Below, in pieces: positions 47,178 through 59,844 of a stretch of DNA of 64,000 bases. Location: contig MNCI01030164.1 in assembly GCA_015680685.1 (NCBI GenBank), positions 68,841 through 132,840 of the forward strand, given 5' to 3'. The DNA comes from Gnetum montanum. Taxonomy: Eukaryota > Streptophyta > Gnetopsida > Gnetales > Gnetaceae. Position numbers and translations under genes: made by a program. The notes under the pieces were generated by a model. It made no database searches. It was not told the origin of the DNA and worked only from the letters and a program-made list of their open reading frames with translations. Every line of letters starts with the position of its first letter. The stretch's first letter is position 1.

Positions 47178-48430
47178 TTACATTATAAAACCAAGTCCCA
47201 TTCGAACTACATGATCCTTAAATGAATTCAGTGGCATTCCTTTTTCCAAATGATCAGGTATCATTAATTCAATGCTTATATGTGCAATGATCACTTTGTT
47301 TTCCTTAATGTGTTCCCATATGGCTAAGTACTTTATGTCGATGTGTTTATTTTGACTACCACTCTTATTATTCTTAGGCATAAAGCAATAGCTGAATTAT
47401 CACAAAATAGTCTTAATGACCTATATATAGAATCCACAATTCTAAGCTTTATTATGAAACTCTTTAACCATACACCATGTGAAGTAGCCTTAAAACAAGA
47501 AACAAACTCTACCTCCATTGTGGAAGTAGCAATCAAAGTTTGCTTTTTACTCCTCCAGAATATAGCCCCTCCAGCTAACATAAAAACATAACCAAATGTG
47601 AATTTCTATGAATCAACACAACCAACAAAGTCAGAATCGAAGTAGCCAATCACCTCTAAAGAGTTAGTTCGTTTATACATAAACATGTAGTCTTTCGCAC
47701 CTTGAAGGCACCTCATCACTTTCTTTGTAGGCCTCCAATGGTGAATACCAAGATTACTCTAATATTTTTCCAACATTCCCATAGAAAATGCAACGTTAGG
47801 CCTTATGTAAACTCGAACATACATAAGGCTTCCAATAGTTGAAGCATATGGAATGTTGCTCATATGACTCTTCTCTAAATCATTTCGAGGGCATTGGTTC
47901 AAATTGAACCTATCACCCTTCACAATGGATGTTATACTTCATGAACAATCTTTCATCCAAAACCTCTCTAAAACTTTATTGATATAGGTTTCCTATGATA
48001 GTCCTAGAATACATCTAGATCTATCCCTATGGATCTGAATGCCAATGACATAAGATGCCTCACATAAATCCTTCATGTTGAAATTCTTAGAGAGAAAATG
48101 TTTCACCTCGTATAGAAATCCACTATTATTGGTTGCAAGAAGAATATCATCCACATATAGAACAAGGAAACAGATTTTGCTCCCACTGACCTTCTGGTAT
48201 ATACATTGATCCATGATGTTTTCTTTAAAACCAAATGAAGTAATGATATCATGGAATTTTAAGTACCATTGATAGGAAGCCTATTTCAATTGATATATGG
48301 ATTTCTTAAGCTTGCATACCAATTGCTCACCATCACTAGAGAAAAATGCTTTAGGTTGTTTCATATAAACCTCTTCCTCTAGATCATCATTAAGGAATGT
48401 TGTTTTCACATCCATTTGATGCAATTCAAG
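47178..48430 (-). pseudogene. Reverse transcriptase and RNase H of the copia element
   Basis: RT starts near 48420 (MDVKTTFLNDDLEEEVYM, the usual AFLNG block) and carries FLVLYVDDILLATNN (about 48175-48135) with both catalytic aspartates. ASYVIGIQIHRDRSRCILGL follows to 47995. After stops come IGSLMYVRVYIRP (about 47845-47805) and RNase H blocks GYFDSDFVGC (about 47650-47625), AGGAIFWRSKKQTLIATSTM (about 47575-47520) and LFCDNSAIAL (about 47420-47390). The order and wording are those of Tork-type plant copia polyproteins. Confidence 0.85.
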
Positions 48431-49344
48431 ATCAAATTGGGCAACCAATGACACGATAACACAAAGGAAGTTCTTAGATACAGAAGAAAAGGTCTCCTTG
48501 TAATCTATTCCCTCTTTCTGAGTGAACCCTTTAGCGACAAGTCTGGCGTTATATCTTTCATTGTTGCCTAATGAATCTTTCTTAGTCTTGAAGACCTATT
48601 CGCATCCAATGGCTTTGACACCATCAGGCAACTTGACAAGATCCTAGACTCCATTAGATGACATAGAGTTCATCTCATCTTTCATGGCATCATACCACAA
48701 GTTAGATTCCTTACAACTCATGGCTTGTAAAAAAATTTTGGGATCATTTTCGGCTCCTATGTTGTAGTCAAAATCCTATAGATACATCATATAGTTACTA
48801 GGAATTGCTGATCTCCTTACTCTAGTAGATCTTCTTAATGTTGGTTCATCATTCTCTTGAGGATCACGATGTTCAATAGGTTCCAGTATCTATTGTTTAG
48901 CTGGATCTACTACTTCTTGATCAGCAATTTGTGGAACTTCAATGATTAGTTATCGTTCATTACACATTTGTGCTCTAGGCATATTGTGCACAACAATTAG
49001 TCTATCATTTGAAATGGTGGAGTGAGCATCTGTATGATCTATCTCAGGAACAATGTTCCAAGATCTACTACTCCCACTAATCAAGTCATTCTCAAGAAAT
49101 ATAGCATTCCTTGATTTCACAAACTAAGTAGTATGTGATGGGTAATATAATCTGTATTCCTTAGACTCTTCAACATATCTAATGAAATATCCACTTATGG
49201 TCCTTGGGTGTAGCTTCTTTTCTTGTGGATTATAGACTCTTACTTTAGACGAGCATCCCCAAATGTCTATATGTTCCAAACTGAGTTTCCAACCTTTCCA
49301 TAATTTAAATGGTGTCTTTAAGTCAGCCTTGGTTGAAATTCAAT
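48431..49344 (-). pseudogene. Integrase C-terminal and linker region of the copia element
   Basis: Minus frames read, in fragments, as the proline- and acid-rich stretch between integrase and RT. A block corresponding to the conserved FVGYSDxxKGYRLY segment is recognisable near 49190-49140 (ISGYFIRYVEESKEYRLYY). Many stops and frame changes. Confidence 0.55.
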
Positions 49345-50540
49345 TTAATATATACACCTCCATCTTGAGAGCTTTAGTAAATAAGGACTTAGGAAGCTTG
49401 GAGCTGCTAAGCATACTTTGCACCATGTCCAATAATGTTTGATTTCTTCTTTTTGCCATACCATTCTAGTTTGGAGAACTAGGTGTAGCATATTGGGCAA
49501 AAATTCCATGCTCTTGAAGAAACTTAGCAAATGGACCAAGTGCTTGTCCATCATTAGTATATCTACCATAGTATTCACCACCTCTATTAGATATCACTAA
49601 CTTTAATTGCTTACTGCATTGTTTCTCACTTCAGCCTTAAATAAATTAAAGGCATCTAAAGCTTCACTCTTGTTATGAAGCAGGTAGAGATACATATATC
49701 ATGAGTAATCATCAATAAAAGTAATGAAATAATTTTGACCATATGCATCCATACCATGTGTTATGGCTAACATCAATATGATCTCTAATGTGTTTGAACT
49801 CCTCTTGGCACCTTTCTTTGACATATTGGTTAGTTTTCCCTTTATGCAGCCCACACAAGTGTCAAAGTCAATAAAATCTAGAGTACTAAGTACTCCATCA
49901 TTTACTAATCTCTTTATTCTCTCAATAGAGATATGTCCTAATCTACAATGCCATAACATAGAGGATTCATCATTCATAACACATCTCTTAATGCTAGCAT
50001 GAACAAGCATAGAAGTATAAGAAGTTTCCTTTTGTAAATTAATTTTAAAAAGACCATCTGTCAATGTACCACTTCCAATAAGTTTAGATCTATAATATAA
50101 ACTAAATATAGTATCTAAAATATTAAAGGAAAATCCTAATGATACAAGCCTTGAAATAGAAATTAAATTCCTTGAAAAACTAAGAATATAAAATGTCTTT
50201 TCCAACTCTAAAAAAAAACCACTTCTTAAAACTATTTTGCATGTTTTGATTGCCTCCGCATGTGAGCATATCTTGTTGCCTAAATAGATGCAAGACTCAC
50301 TTTCCACTGGCTTTCTTAGGTTTTTCATCTCATGCAAGGAATTGGCAACATGGATTGTAGAACCAAAATCAATCCACCATGTGTTATGGCTAACATCAAT
50401 ATATTAGATTCAAAACAAACAAGCAAGAGTTAAGTACCTTTCTTTTCAAGCCATTTCTAATATTTAGAAAAATCCTTATTTATGTGCCCTTTCTTTTTGT
50501 AGAAAAAACATCTGGATTCCTTCTTAATATCAGCTTGTGC
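49345..50540 (-). pseudogene. Gag end, protease side and integrase of the copia element
   Basis: A CCHC-knuckle remnant (CFFYKKKGHINKDF, about 50505-50460) is followed by a 212-codon open frame at 50337-49699. This frame contains FYILSFSRNLISISRLVSLG (about 50195-50135), the GAG-pre-integrase block LWHCRLGHISIERIKRLVND (about 49945-49890) and CVGCIKGKLT (about 49860-49830), an intact H-H-C-C set. YFITFIDDYS (about 49735-49705) starts the integrase core with its first aspartate. Another open piece reaches 49345. Confidence 0.85.
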
Positions 50541-51880
50541 AAGCAATTTGACCTTCCACTTGCCTTTGACTTATTCTTTGTTCTTTCCTTGTGTAGCCAA
50601 ATGCACACTCTTTTTCATAGCAAGTCTCCCCTCTTCTTGCACACACATGATCATTAGTTCATTGATTAACCCTTTGTCCTTATGTGTATTATAAGAAATC
50701 TTAAAGAGTCCATACTATAGTGGGAGAGTGTTTAAGATGTAGTACACAAGGAAAGATTCTGACATCTCAACCTCAAGTGTTTTGAGTTGNAACTTTATAA
50801 TTATCACCCTTTAATTTAGGAATGTCACATTTAAAATCAAAGTAGCTTACAGGTTGTACAACTACATAATTAAACATGCTTATGTTACTAAATTTGAGGT
50901 TAAAATACCATAAGACATGTTTACCAATAAAAATAATGAAAAATATGAATCAAATGACATAAAATTACCTGTGGGATAAATTTTAATTCAAATAGATTCA
51001 TGTATCCTTACAATAAAACTGTTAAATTATACTCCTTTTCTTAATCCTTATGGGAAAATTGGGAAAAATAATTTAACATATCATCCTAATTAATCATATT
51101 AAATATAATAAAAATTCTTGTGGGATAAAATTTATCATATTACATATGATTAATCACAATTTTTAATGTTTTCTACCATATGTGATCCAAAAGCTCTTAA
51201 TACATAATTTTGCATAATTAAAGATGTTGTGGCTACTCTCTAATTATACAAAATTATATAGATCACTAGTTATAATTCATATGTAGAAAATGATGCATAC
51301 ATATACAAAAATATCCATAAAATTGACAAATTACCAAATTCAATATAGTATAAACATAATTCTATCAAAAATATTGAACAACTTTATGCACATCTAGTTG
51401 TTACCACTTTATCAAAAATATTGAATGACTTGATGCATATAACCGTAGGAAAAATACATGATGGATATATGACTTTATCAAAACATATAACTTCATGTAT
51501 GTGGGAAAATGGCACCTTTAAAATTTGGGTTACAACTACTTTGCATTTCCATGACACGCACTAGATTCTTTCCTCAAGTATATTTAATGTACACATCAAA
51601 TTGGTGGGTGCGATCCCTTTGTTAAGATCCTACACAAACTTCACTAACATTGTACCTGTCACATTAATGGAAATGTTTCCTAGGGAGGTTGAACTCATAC
51701 TCGAGTTAACCCTTATTGAAGAATTTTCACTAGATTCCATGTGCTACTATACAACTTACAACACGATATTCCAAGAAATCATGATGTATACATAAATCAC
51801 AAAATCCAGCTATGCACAGAAATACTAAACAACACTATCTCCAGATTGCACATAATCAAAAACTGCATCAAGACACAGAT
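50541..51880 (-). other. Gag N-terminal half and leader of the copia element
   Basis: Too decayed for a domain call. An ambiguous base lies at 50790. Confidence 0.45.
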
Positions 51881-51899
51881 CTAATGTTCCGATACCAAA
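51880..51899 (-). promoter_or_regulatory. PBS of the copia element
   Basis: The minus strand reads TTTGGTATCGGAACATTAGA next to the LTR. It is close to the TGGTATCAGAGC complement of initiator-Met tRNA, with two changes. Confidence 0.75.
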
Positions 51900-52382
51900 T
51901 GTAAGAAAATAATTGTGTAGAAAATCATATTGCACAAGTAATCAAAGTATAGAATGTGGAAGCAAATGGAACTGTCCTCTAACCATTGATGCCCTTGATT
52001 AATCTTGGTGTTTGGATTCTTCTTTCACACTGGCACTCTGCAATGATAGTGTATGCAACCTTTAAGCGTCTATGAAAGGGACCAGAACTATAATCCTACT
52101 ATGATTCCTTGGTGACTTTGTTCTCCCATCAAAAACAAATTTATAGGCCATGGAATCAGTTATCATGAGAAAAATTTGAAAAACAAAAGACCCAAAACCC
52201 CATCTAGATGTGGACTTCACCCCAATGCCAATGCAAAAATGTGTTATCTGTTATCGAATATAGAAGCCACGTTATGGGATATGGAGGCCACATTATAGGA
52301 TATGGAGGCCATCTTAATGTCAATGCAAAAATGAGGAAGCCCCTGTTATCAACAACACATAAATGCATTGACATGGATTACA
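51900..52382 (-). repeat. 5' LTR of the copia element
   Basis: 483 bp, TGTAAGAAAATAATTGTG to ACATGGATTACA. It is longer than its partner partly because GATATGGAGGCCA is tandemly repeated near 52277-52310 and a segment near 51940-51965 is missing in the other LTR. Confidence 0.88.
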
Positions 52383-53600
52383 TGTTGTCCCTCAATTCAG
52401 ATTTCTTGAAAGCAACATAACGAATGCATAGAGCAAAGCTTCCCCAATATATTTTAAGGATGGTACTTGCTCATTATCACTGGAATTTTGAAAGACATCA
52501 TCCCTCAACAAAGCCACCTGTGCCACATGATTCCAATCCCCATGTGAATTACTATCTATCTTTTATTACCAAAGCGGCTCCACAAAGTCGGCCAACCTTT
52601 CCTCTTGAAGTAACCTTCTCTGCAATGCAATGTAGAATTTTGGGCCCAAATCATAAGGACAGCTAACGTAGACTCGCATGGGTACATCCTTGCCCCAACA
52701 TTCTTCCGACAAACCACGACCAGCATGCATAAAATTCTCTAATACAAGGAATGCATCTGATTCAAATGACTCAATTGTAGAAGCATACGGTCCTACAGGC
52801 ATTCGAAATAGCTTCCGAAAACCAATTCCCTCCAAGGCATAGTCAAACTTTTGAAGTTCATCAAGCTGAAAGGGAGATTCAAAAATATAACTTCCTTCTG
52901 ACGATGATTTACACTGCCTCCCTGCAATCCATTCATTAAGTTTGTTAAGAAATGTTTCACTCTCAAGAAGTCGTTTCGTAAATTCCTTCAATTGTTTCAG
53001 TGGAGATCCTTTTGGCCAATCCGAATGTGAAATTCCAAATCTATTTCCCATTGAACTTCGAGACCTTGAATCTAAAGAGCTTCTGGATTTCATAGCTTCT
53101 TCTGTTAGGCTTGGGCCAGGGTCGGGACAGTGGCGACATCATCGGAGAAAAATGGCGAATGATACGGGACCATTAAAGTGGTAATAGTCATCGAAGGCGC
53201 ACGAGGCATGCTCCTCTACTTTATCAGGCAAATAACAGGCCTTGCCCTATAGCAACTGCTAACTATCCACATGGCCCGGACTGCAAGCTCAGTCGATCGC
53301 AGCCTGCAGGAGGTTACTGTTCAAAATGCTATCCAACGACTGCGGACTCAAAACTTCCACCTATTTGTTGAGATTGGCAGCAACGAGGGCATCGTGGAGA
53401 AGGTTCACAATGTATGAGACCCAGTCTAGCAGTTTATGGGTCACATACGCTGCCCCACACGGTGGCACACCGTACGAGGTCTGTTTCCTTGATGATTCTA
53501 CTGCGAGAGCGTGTTTGTCGATTTCATTGCTATTTTGTTTTGAAAGCGTATTTGGCAATTTCCCTTCTAAATTCGTGGCTACGGCATGTTTGAGCTAATT
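52383..53600 (-). pseudogene. 5' half of the degraded host gene
   Basis: A single minus frame stays readable from about 53600 to 52400 with few stops. In order: GVPPCGAAYVTHKLLDWVSY (about 53475-53415), LPDKVEEHASCAFDDYYHFN (about 53230-53175), AMKSRSSLDSRSRSSMGNRF (53096-53037), SPLKQLKEFTKRLLESETFL (about 53005-52950), FDYALEGIGFRKLFRMPVGP (about 52845-52790), KDVPMRVYVSCPYDLGPKFY (about 52695-52635) and VPSLKYIGEALLYAFVMLLS. The 175-codon stretch 53093-52566 is uninterrupted. From memory, the MKSRSSLDSRS and LKQLKEFT blocks start the same plant family as the 45474-46449 piece. No introns are evident, so it may be a retrocopy or come from an intron-poor region. Confidence 0.65.
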
Positions 53601-53649
53601 TGGATTACTACAAGGTATTTAGGCAAGTTTTTTTGTTTTGTTTTCACAC

Positions 53650-54140
53650 ACTAAAGTAGCGTAAAGATTAGCGTTTTTCCATGTAAAGATTAGCGTTTTT
53701 CCATGTAAAGATTAGCGTTTTTCCATGTACAGATTACCAATTTTCCACGCAGGCTAGGAAGATGTCGTATTTCCATGCCAGTGTAGGCCAAGTCAGCAGT
53801 TGTATTTTTGGCTGTGTTGCCAGCATGCAGGCGAGGAGCAGACTGCGGCAGTGTACTCCCTCTCTTGGCCACGTAGAGAAGGCCAAGGTCGCGGTGTGAT
53901 TTTCTTCGGCTGCAGAGGAGCTCTACAGAGTGTGTTGGTTTCTTTGCCGAGGACCAGGGCAAGCCAAAGCGGCAGTGTTGTTCTCAGCCATTAGAGGAGA
54001 AGTTAGCGTTTTTGGCATTTACGCTAAGGTAGCGTAAAATCTAACGTGTTGAGAGTGGGGAAATAAGATTGGAAGTGTTTTCTTTGTTTTCTCTTTATTT
54101 TATTTATTTACGCTAGCGTAGTGTAACGGCTAGCGTTTTT
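53650..54140. repeat. TAGCGT/ACGCTA-rich region with a 22-bp tandem repeat
   Basis: The 22-bp unit AAAGATTAGCGTTTTTCCAT (plus GT) starts at 53663, 53685 and 53707, with a degenerate fourth at 53729. TTACGCTA-AGG-TAGCGTAA (54019-54037) is a perfect inverted repeat, and TACGCTAGCGTA (54109-54120) is a perfect palindrome. CpG is retained, unlike most of the window. It lies just upstream of the host pseudogene, so it may be old promoter sequence or the edge of a DNA transposon. Confidence 0.65.
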
Positions 54141-54142
54141 CC

Positions 54143-55560
54143 TCTCTTGAGCACGATTAGGGTGCGTGGCAAGGAAAGTAGAGTGCAATAGGGGTTACAA
54201 ACGGAACTCGCATATATTTTGTGCATACTAACACAATGGTGGGATGTACAGCAGGAAGGCTTGTTAGAAAATGGTTGGCCAAATATAGCAAGTATACCAT
54301 GCACAAGCTCCCTGTATACTAAACTAATCCCTAGTAGTATGTGTATTGTTTCCAAAGGTTGATTCTAGTTTTAGCATCAACTCCCTAGACATTTTTTGTT
54401 TAACTTTAGCATTATACTTCAGGACAGATCCATAGTTCCAAGTATAAATGATCAAAATGAAGAATGTAGCAAATACTAATGGAAGCTAAGCATCTTCCAC
54501 CTTCACTAAGACTATCCATTAAACCAACAAAGGCAAACCAAATGGAAAGAAATAGTGTAAATGTCAAACCTATTTTTTCTTGTTCCAAATTGTTGAATGC
54601 TAAACAAACTTAGCATGAATTTTTGGCTAACTTATATTTTAGGTTCCTTGTCAAAATTGTCAATTTCTTATGCTTTATCAATTTCAAGGTCATTTCATGC
54701 TTTAATCGTTACATTGATGACTATTCCTATCACTAATGGTTGCATATTTTTATTGTTCATAGGTCCCATGTTATGACAATGATGACTTTGTTAATGATGT
54801 TAATGGTGGTTCTCCTCCCCCTCCCATGGCTCAGTTTTGTGCACTAATGGACTTGTCATGCTTTGTTATTTCTGTTATTCTGTTATAGTTTATTATTTTG
54901 GCTATCATAGCCTTGAAGACCATGTATTGTTATTCTTTTATTGTCATTTGTTGCACAATGCAACTATGGCTATAGGACATAGACATTCTATATATTTTAT
55001 TTTATGCCATATGTTACACATTGTGACTATGGCTATTGTTTTGATTAAAAAATTTCTAGTCTTTTATCTTTTATAGTTTTTATTTTGTTTTATATTCTTC
55101 ACATGGAAGGCTACAAGTTAGAACTACAAGGTTATGAAATAGAATTTGATGGCAATAGGAGAAATGTTTAAAAAAATGTAAAACAAGGCATAAATTTTAA
55201 AGTGAGAACTTGAAATAATGTGATGAGGCTAATAAGTCATAATGTGCACACAAGGGAGATAAAAATAAGGCCACGAAGTTGCTAGTTTTAGGCCTTTGTG
55301 GGCTATTGTGTTGCTAGTTTTATGCCATAGTGGGCTATCATTAATTTTTCTAGCAAACATGAGATAATATTGAAAGAGACTAGAGGAATACAATGAACAT
55401 GGAAACATGGTATAAGGCTATGCAAATAGGCAAACAATGATTACCAAAGGAAGGGATATGATGCTAATTGTAAATCTATTGCTTGATCTTTGATATATCA
55501 AGGAATCGCTTCTATATGGTTCTACATTCACCATTCTTCTTGCCCGATATGGCAATCAGT
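54143..55560. other. No gene seen
   Basis: AT-rich. Two small tandem duplications are visible: one of about 80 bp ending CTATGGCTAT (54940-55035), and one around TTGCTAGTTTTA (55276 and 55311). No domain is recognisable. Confidence 0.4.
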
Positions 55561-55568
55561 AGGTATTC

Positions 55569-57360
55569 TCATTGATCAATTAATGTTGTAGCATTAGCAA
55601 TGTTAGCATTGTTATTATTGTTGTTGTTGCTAATGGATCCAACTTGGGTGCAAGGAGTTTCATCTTGGAACTTCACCTTCAAACCTTGTTCAATGTTGAC
55701 ATTGTTAACCAAGAATAGAGACATGTTGTCCTCATGAATTATAATCTCACCACCCTCATATGGCAAGTGAATCTCTTGATGTATAGGAGATGAAACTACT
55801 TGAAGCTTAGACAACCATGATCTTCTACGGATCAAGTCGAAACTAAGGTTTTCTTCAACTACTAGGAAGTTAGTAGATGTGGAAAATTGTTCCCTAGCTA
55901 CAAAATCCAAGGAGATAAAACCTCAAATTGCAACTCATGATCTGTTGAATGACTTTAGTGCAAAGGTAGAGGTTTCTTGGATGTTTTCAATTAAGCCTAG
56001 TTTCTCAACAATAGTGTATGATATCATGTTTGTTGTCACCTCATCATCCAATTGAACACAATGAACCGTGTACCTACCAACACATATGGTAATGAGGAAA
56101 GGAGCAAATAGCACTTCTCTATTTCGTGAGTCCATATTCACCTTTCTATCAAGAAATCTGAGCATGGATTGATGCCCATTTTTCTTAAGTGAAGCTTTCT
56201 CAATGACAAAGTGGATAGAGTCTTTGTTGGTAGATATGTTTCCACTCACAAGGATAAAAGTGAATACTTGAGCTAGTACATCTCTATATGCAGGAGAAGT
56301 CATAATTATGTCATATAAGTTTAGTGATGTGTTCTTTTATTTGAACAACTATTTGGCTAGTTCCATTATTGTGAGGAAATTCTTTCCCTTGGTGTGTAAT
56401 CTTTCAACCTTGGTGGTCTTAATTTCCTCAATCCTTTCTAGGATTTTTGGCTCATGTTTCAAAGTATGTTGCTTGGGCTCTTGGTTCATGGGTGTAGCTA
56501 ATCTTGATATAGGCCTCGATAGGTCAATTGGTTTCCAAGCCTTTTAATGTTGGCTACCTTTAGTGGGATTAGTTGTTGATTTAGTGAAAGGTTATTTTCA
56601 TTGCTTCTATGATGATAGTCTCTTATTAATTGTTGAATTATTGGCAACTACAGGTAAGCTTTGGTCATGGGCTGTTATGGTTTTGCTTGCTAAAAGCAAA
56701 GGAATCCAAATAAAAAATGGTTTCTTAACCTTAGAAGAATTGGTAACTTGTAGTTTAGGTTGTGAAGTTGATGCCACTAAAGGAAGAATGCGTATAACAA
56801 AAGGCTCTTTAGGAACGGAAGGTTGTGCTACCCTGATGATGAAGGGGGCTTTAGGCTTTATGTTTTGAGGTTGGGATGGCACCTTGATAATGAATAGTTT
56901 CCAAGGAAGGTTAGAATATTTGGTTGTTGTTAACGAGGCTACAATGTAAGAGTTATTAGTGTTTGGAGAGTTGGGCTTATTCAAAACTAGGTCTCCATGA
57001 TCAATCATCTTCTAGATGTTATCTTTCAATGCTAGACAAACATCAGTATCATGACTAGCCATTTGATGATAATGGTAAAACCTATCCAATCTGAAGCACT
57101 TTGGTAGCTTCAGATCATCTTTGATCACTATCATTGGATCTCTAGCTATGTTACAAAGATGATCATGTCTCTTACGAGATTCTCCAAACATGGGATCAGG
57201 AGACCTACTTGAATTTTGGCACATATAAATTTATAATATTATTCATTAATAATAGCAAATTTTAGTTCTTGTGCCCTCTATCTAAGTTACTTCCTACACT
57301 CTATAACCATCGGATCCTTAGAATCATATATGCAGATAGCTTCTTGGTTGGAGGCCATGT
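55569..57360 (-). pseudogene. Gag C-terminus and protease of Tat-like element D
   Basis: A possible gag start is MASNQEAICIYDSKDPMVIE (about 57358-57300). RFYHYHQMASHDTDVCLALK (about 57090-57030) is the H-x-x-x-x-H-D-T-x-x-C block of Tat-type gag. The protease reads VQLDDEVTTNMISYTIVEKL (about 56062-56003) and FALKSFN (about 55960-55940), then SFDLIRRRSWLSKLQVVSSP (about 55835-55780), SPIHQEIHLPYEG and a poly-Asn run (about 55625-55605). The D-G-S site reads D-D-E, so activity is lost. No RT follows; the element is truncated at about 55560. Confidence 0.72.
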
Positions 57361-57964
57361 GTGCTATGTTGTGTGGTAAAATAGTGTAATGGAAAGAAGG
57401 CATAAAAGGTGTTGGACCAAATAACTAGTTAAATGTGTCAGAGGTTTTTTATATTAATTTACTTTAATTAATTTTTTTGATTGTTTGGTTTCTTAATATT
57501 TTATGCAAGCTATAAGTTTCTGAGCATACGAAACATCATGGCTTACAGAAGTAGCCTATGGAAGCTTCATAGCATATGAAAGTTCCAACTTATGAAACTA
57601 CAATGGTAACAACAAAAAATGAAAAAAAAATTCTAATGTATTAGAGGAAGTTTAGAAAAAGTACAAGCAGGTTGTAGCATATGTGAAAATAACTAAAAAA
57701 ATTTGGAGGTCTGCAAGTATGAAAGAAAACAAAAACCTTAACTACAAAGAACTTTTAAAGCTACAACATATGAAACAAGAGTGGCACTACAAACTACACT
57801 ATAAGAATAGTGATGGGAATTTTGGAAAAACCCAAAAAACTTATTTCATCACATACGCTAGTACATAAAGGCTAAAATAGGTAAAAAAAATATGCAAATG
57901 AATTTTGACAAAGAATTCAAGTGAAGGTCATTCTTCTAGCACTAGAAAATTATAATGCCTAAAA

Positions 57965-59085
57965 ACTTTGGTGTTGGAGATTTGAAAAATTTCATCATGA
58001 AATAGTTTTAACTTCAGATCCACCAACCTCACAAAGAGGATCTAAAGCATCATGGATAGTCTTATCGATTACCCAAGGACTTATAAATCTATTCTTGATG
58101 TGTGTAATAAAAATTCAAAGCATATGAGAAGGCAATTAACATTCTAGATTTGAGTGTAGAGAAATGTAAAGCAAAATGTGGCAACAAAATGAAATTGTAA
58201 ACTTGTATTAAAATTATGGAAGATTCATGGGGAAAAAGTTTCAAGAATATAAGTTTTGGAATTTTCATGGCCAAGTGCTTAGGGGAAAATACTTGGAACT
58301 TGATACAACTAGAAGGATATGTTTTGTAGTTAGATCTATCCTTGAAGATCCCATAGGATCTACCCTTTGAACATTGATCACTACTAGTTTCCTTTGCAAT
58401 TCTAATCTACATTAGGGAGAAGATGATTGTTGTTGAATTTTGGGTATCTGCATTGCTCTGAAAGTCTCACATTTGGTCTAGATGTAAATTTACCAAAAAT
58501 TCCTCATAATGAAATAGATTTTTGTTTAAATAGGCCTTGGATCCATGATTTGTTGTCATTAATTCTACCATGATTACTGAAAAATTTTGAGCAAATTCTA
58601 TTGTACCTAGAAGACCTCCATGTCACGTATGAACAGTTTTATCTAATTTTTTTTTGCTCTTCATACACTACCTGTGTACATTGCCTTGTGTATAGAATTT
58701 CCATGTCTAGTGTATGGAATTAAAACCTAAATCTTGTACATTGTCTTTGTAAATTTTCTAGCATAAAAAACTACAATGATCAATGTACATGATCAATGTA
58801 CAATGCTAAGATATCAAATTTTGTAGCTTTTAAAGAACTTTTAATCCTTTCAAGCTAGTATACATGAATTTTGCAACTTCCACAAGTTGGGATGTATGAG
58901 ATTTACATTATATGGATTGCACATCACATATCTTACTTTAAAATCTACCTTAAATTCTAGTAATACAAGGCCATAACACAATATTTTAGGGAAAATAAGG
59001 CAATTTTATCTATCTTTGTTTTTCAAAAAAATTACAAAATACTTTGGCTATGGGCTATAACATGAATTTTCTGTGGGATGTTTCA
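57965..59085 (-). repeat. 5' LTR of element D (lower edge uncertain)
   Basis: It aligns with 41990-43090 over its length and begins TGAAACATCCCA (minus) at 59085. Unlike the copy at 43090 it has no PPT outside, so it is a 5' or solo LTR. Gag of element D lies downstream on the same strand, which favours a 5' LTR. Bases 57361-57964 hold no recognisable gene and may include the LTR end and leader. Confidence 0.6.
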
Positions 59086-59089
59086 ACCT

Positions 59090-59844
59090 AATGTATGTTG
59101 ATACATTAGTCATGTTAACTTGTTTAATTTTGCTATCATGAACATACTTCATTAAAATATATACATATTTAGTTAACTCATGATAATTACCCTAATAGAA
59201 TAAATGAAAATCATCATTATTATTGATATGTTTAGATAAATAAAAATGCTTAAAATTGGAAAGAAGATCATCATTGTAAGATTAGGCTACACATGTAGAA
59301 AATGTACCTAACCATGGGTCTTCATGATGAAATGGTCCTTTACCTTTCTTATTTGCTTTAGATTCTTTCTTCTCATCTAAATGATTATATGTAAAGCTAT
59401 GATTAGCCTCTTATTCCATAATTTTATCTCAAAGATCTTACATGTACAAAGGTTCATAATCATCAAACACATGTTCATGAGCTTTGTATGATGTGCATTC
59501 ATTCTCTAGCCTCATGTTGATCAAGCTATCATTAAGATCATCTCATATAGCCACAATTGGGTCCCTAGAGAACTAACCATAATTATCTCTCCACCTTTCC
59601 TACTTATCTTGATGATAAGCTAGCATAACCAATGGAAGGGTCTTATCCTTTGAATGCTCAAAGGAGAAAAAAGCCATTCATCTTTTTGGTGCATTACCAA
59701 AGGTCTTTGGTGATCTCATAGCACTATCTACCATCTCATTCATGTTCACAATCTACATACACATAATAATAAAAACATATATTTTATTTGAATAAAATAT
59801 AAGATCAAGAATATACAAGTATTTCTAGATAATTCAGTAATGTC
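59090..59844 (-). other. Leader/gag side of a second E copy
   Basis: Between the LTR/PBS at 59845-61116 and the element D insertion. Minus-strand fragments are protein-like but carry no domain I can name. Confidence 0.35.

Larger units (their letters stand above)
46450..52382 (-). mobile_element. Complete Ty1/copia element (Tork-like) inserted in the host gene
   Basis: 5.93 kb with two LTRs, PBS, PPT and gag-integrase-RT-RNase H remnants in copia order on the minus strand. Flanks TGCTG (46445-46449) and TGTTG (52383-52387) form a 5-bp target duplication with one C/T change. The open segments are longer (up to 212 codons) than in the gypsy elements of this window, so it is probably younger. 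Confidence 0.88.

Noticed and set aside
53326-53598. Plus-strand ORF of 90 codons in GC-rich DNA
   Set aside because: Shadow of the minus-strand frame containing GVPPCGAAYVTHKLLDW.
53663-53750. Short regular repeats considered as a CRISPR-like array
   Set aside because: Units are directly adjacent with no spacers, and the window is plant nuclear DNA.
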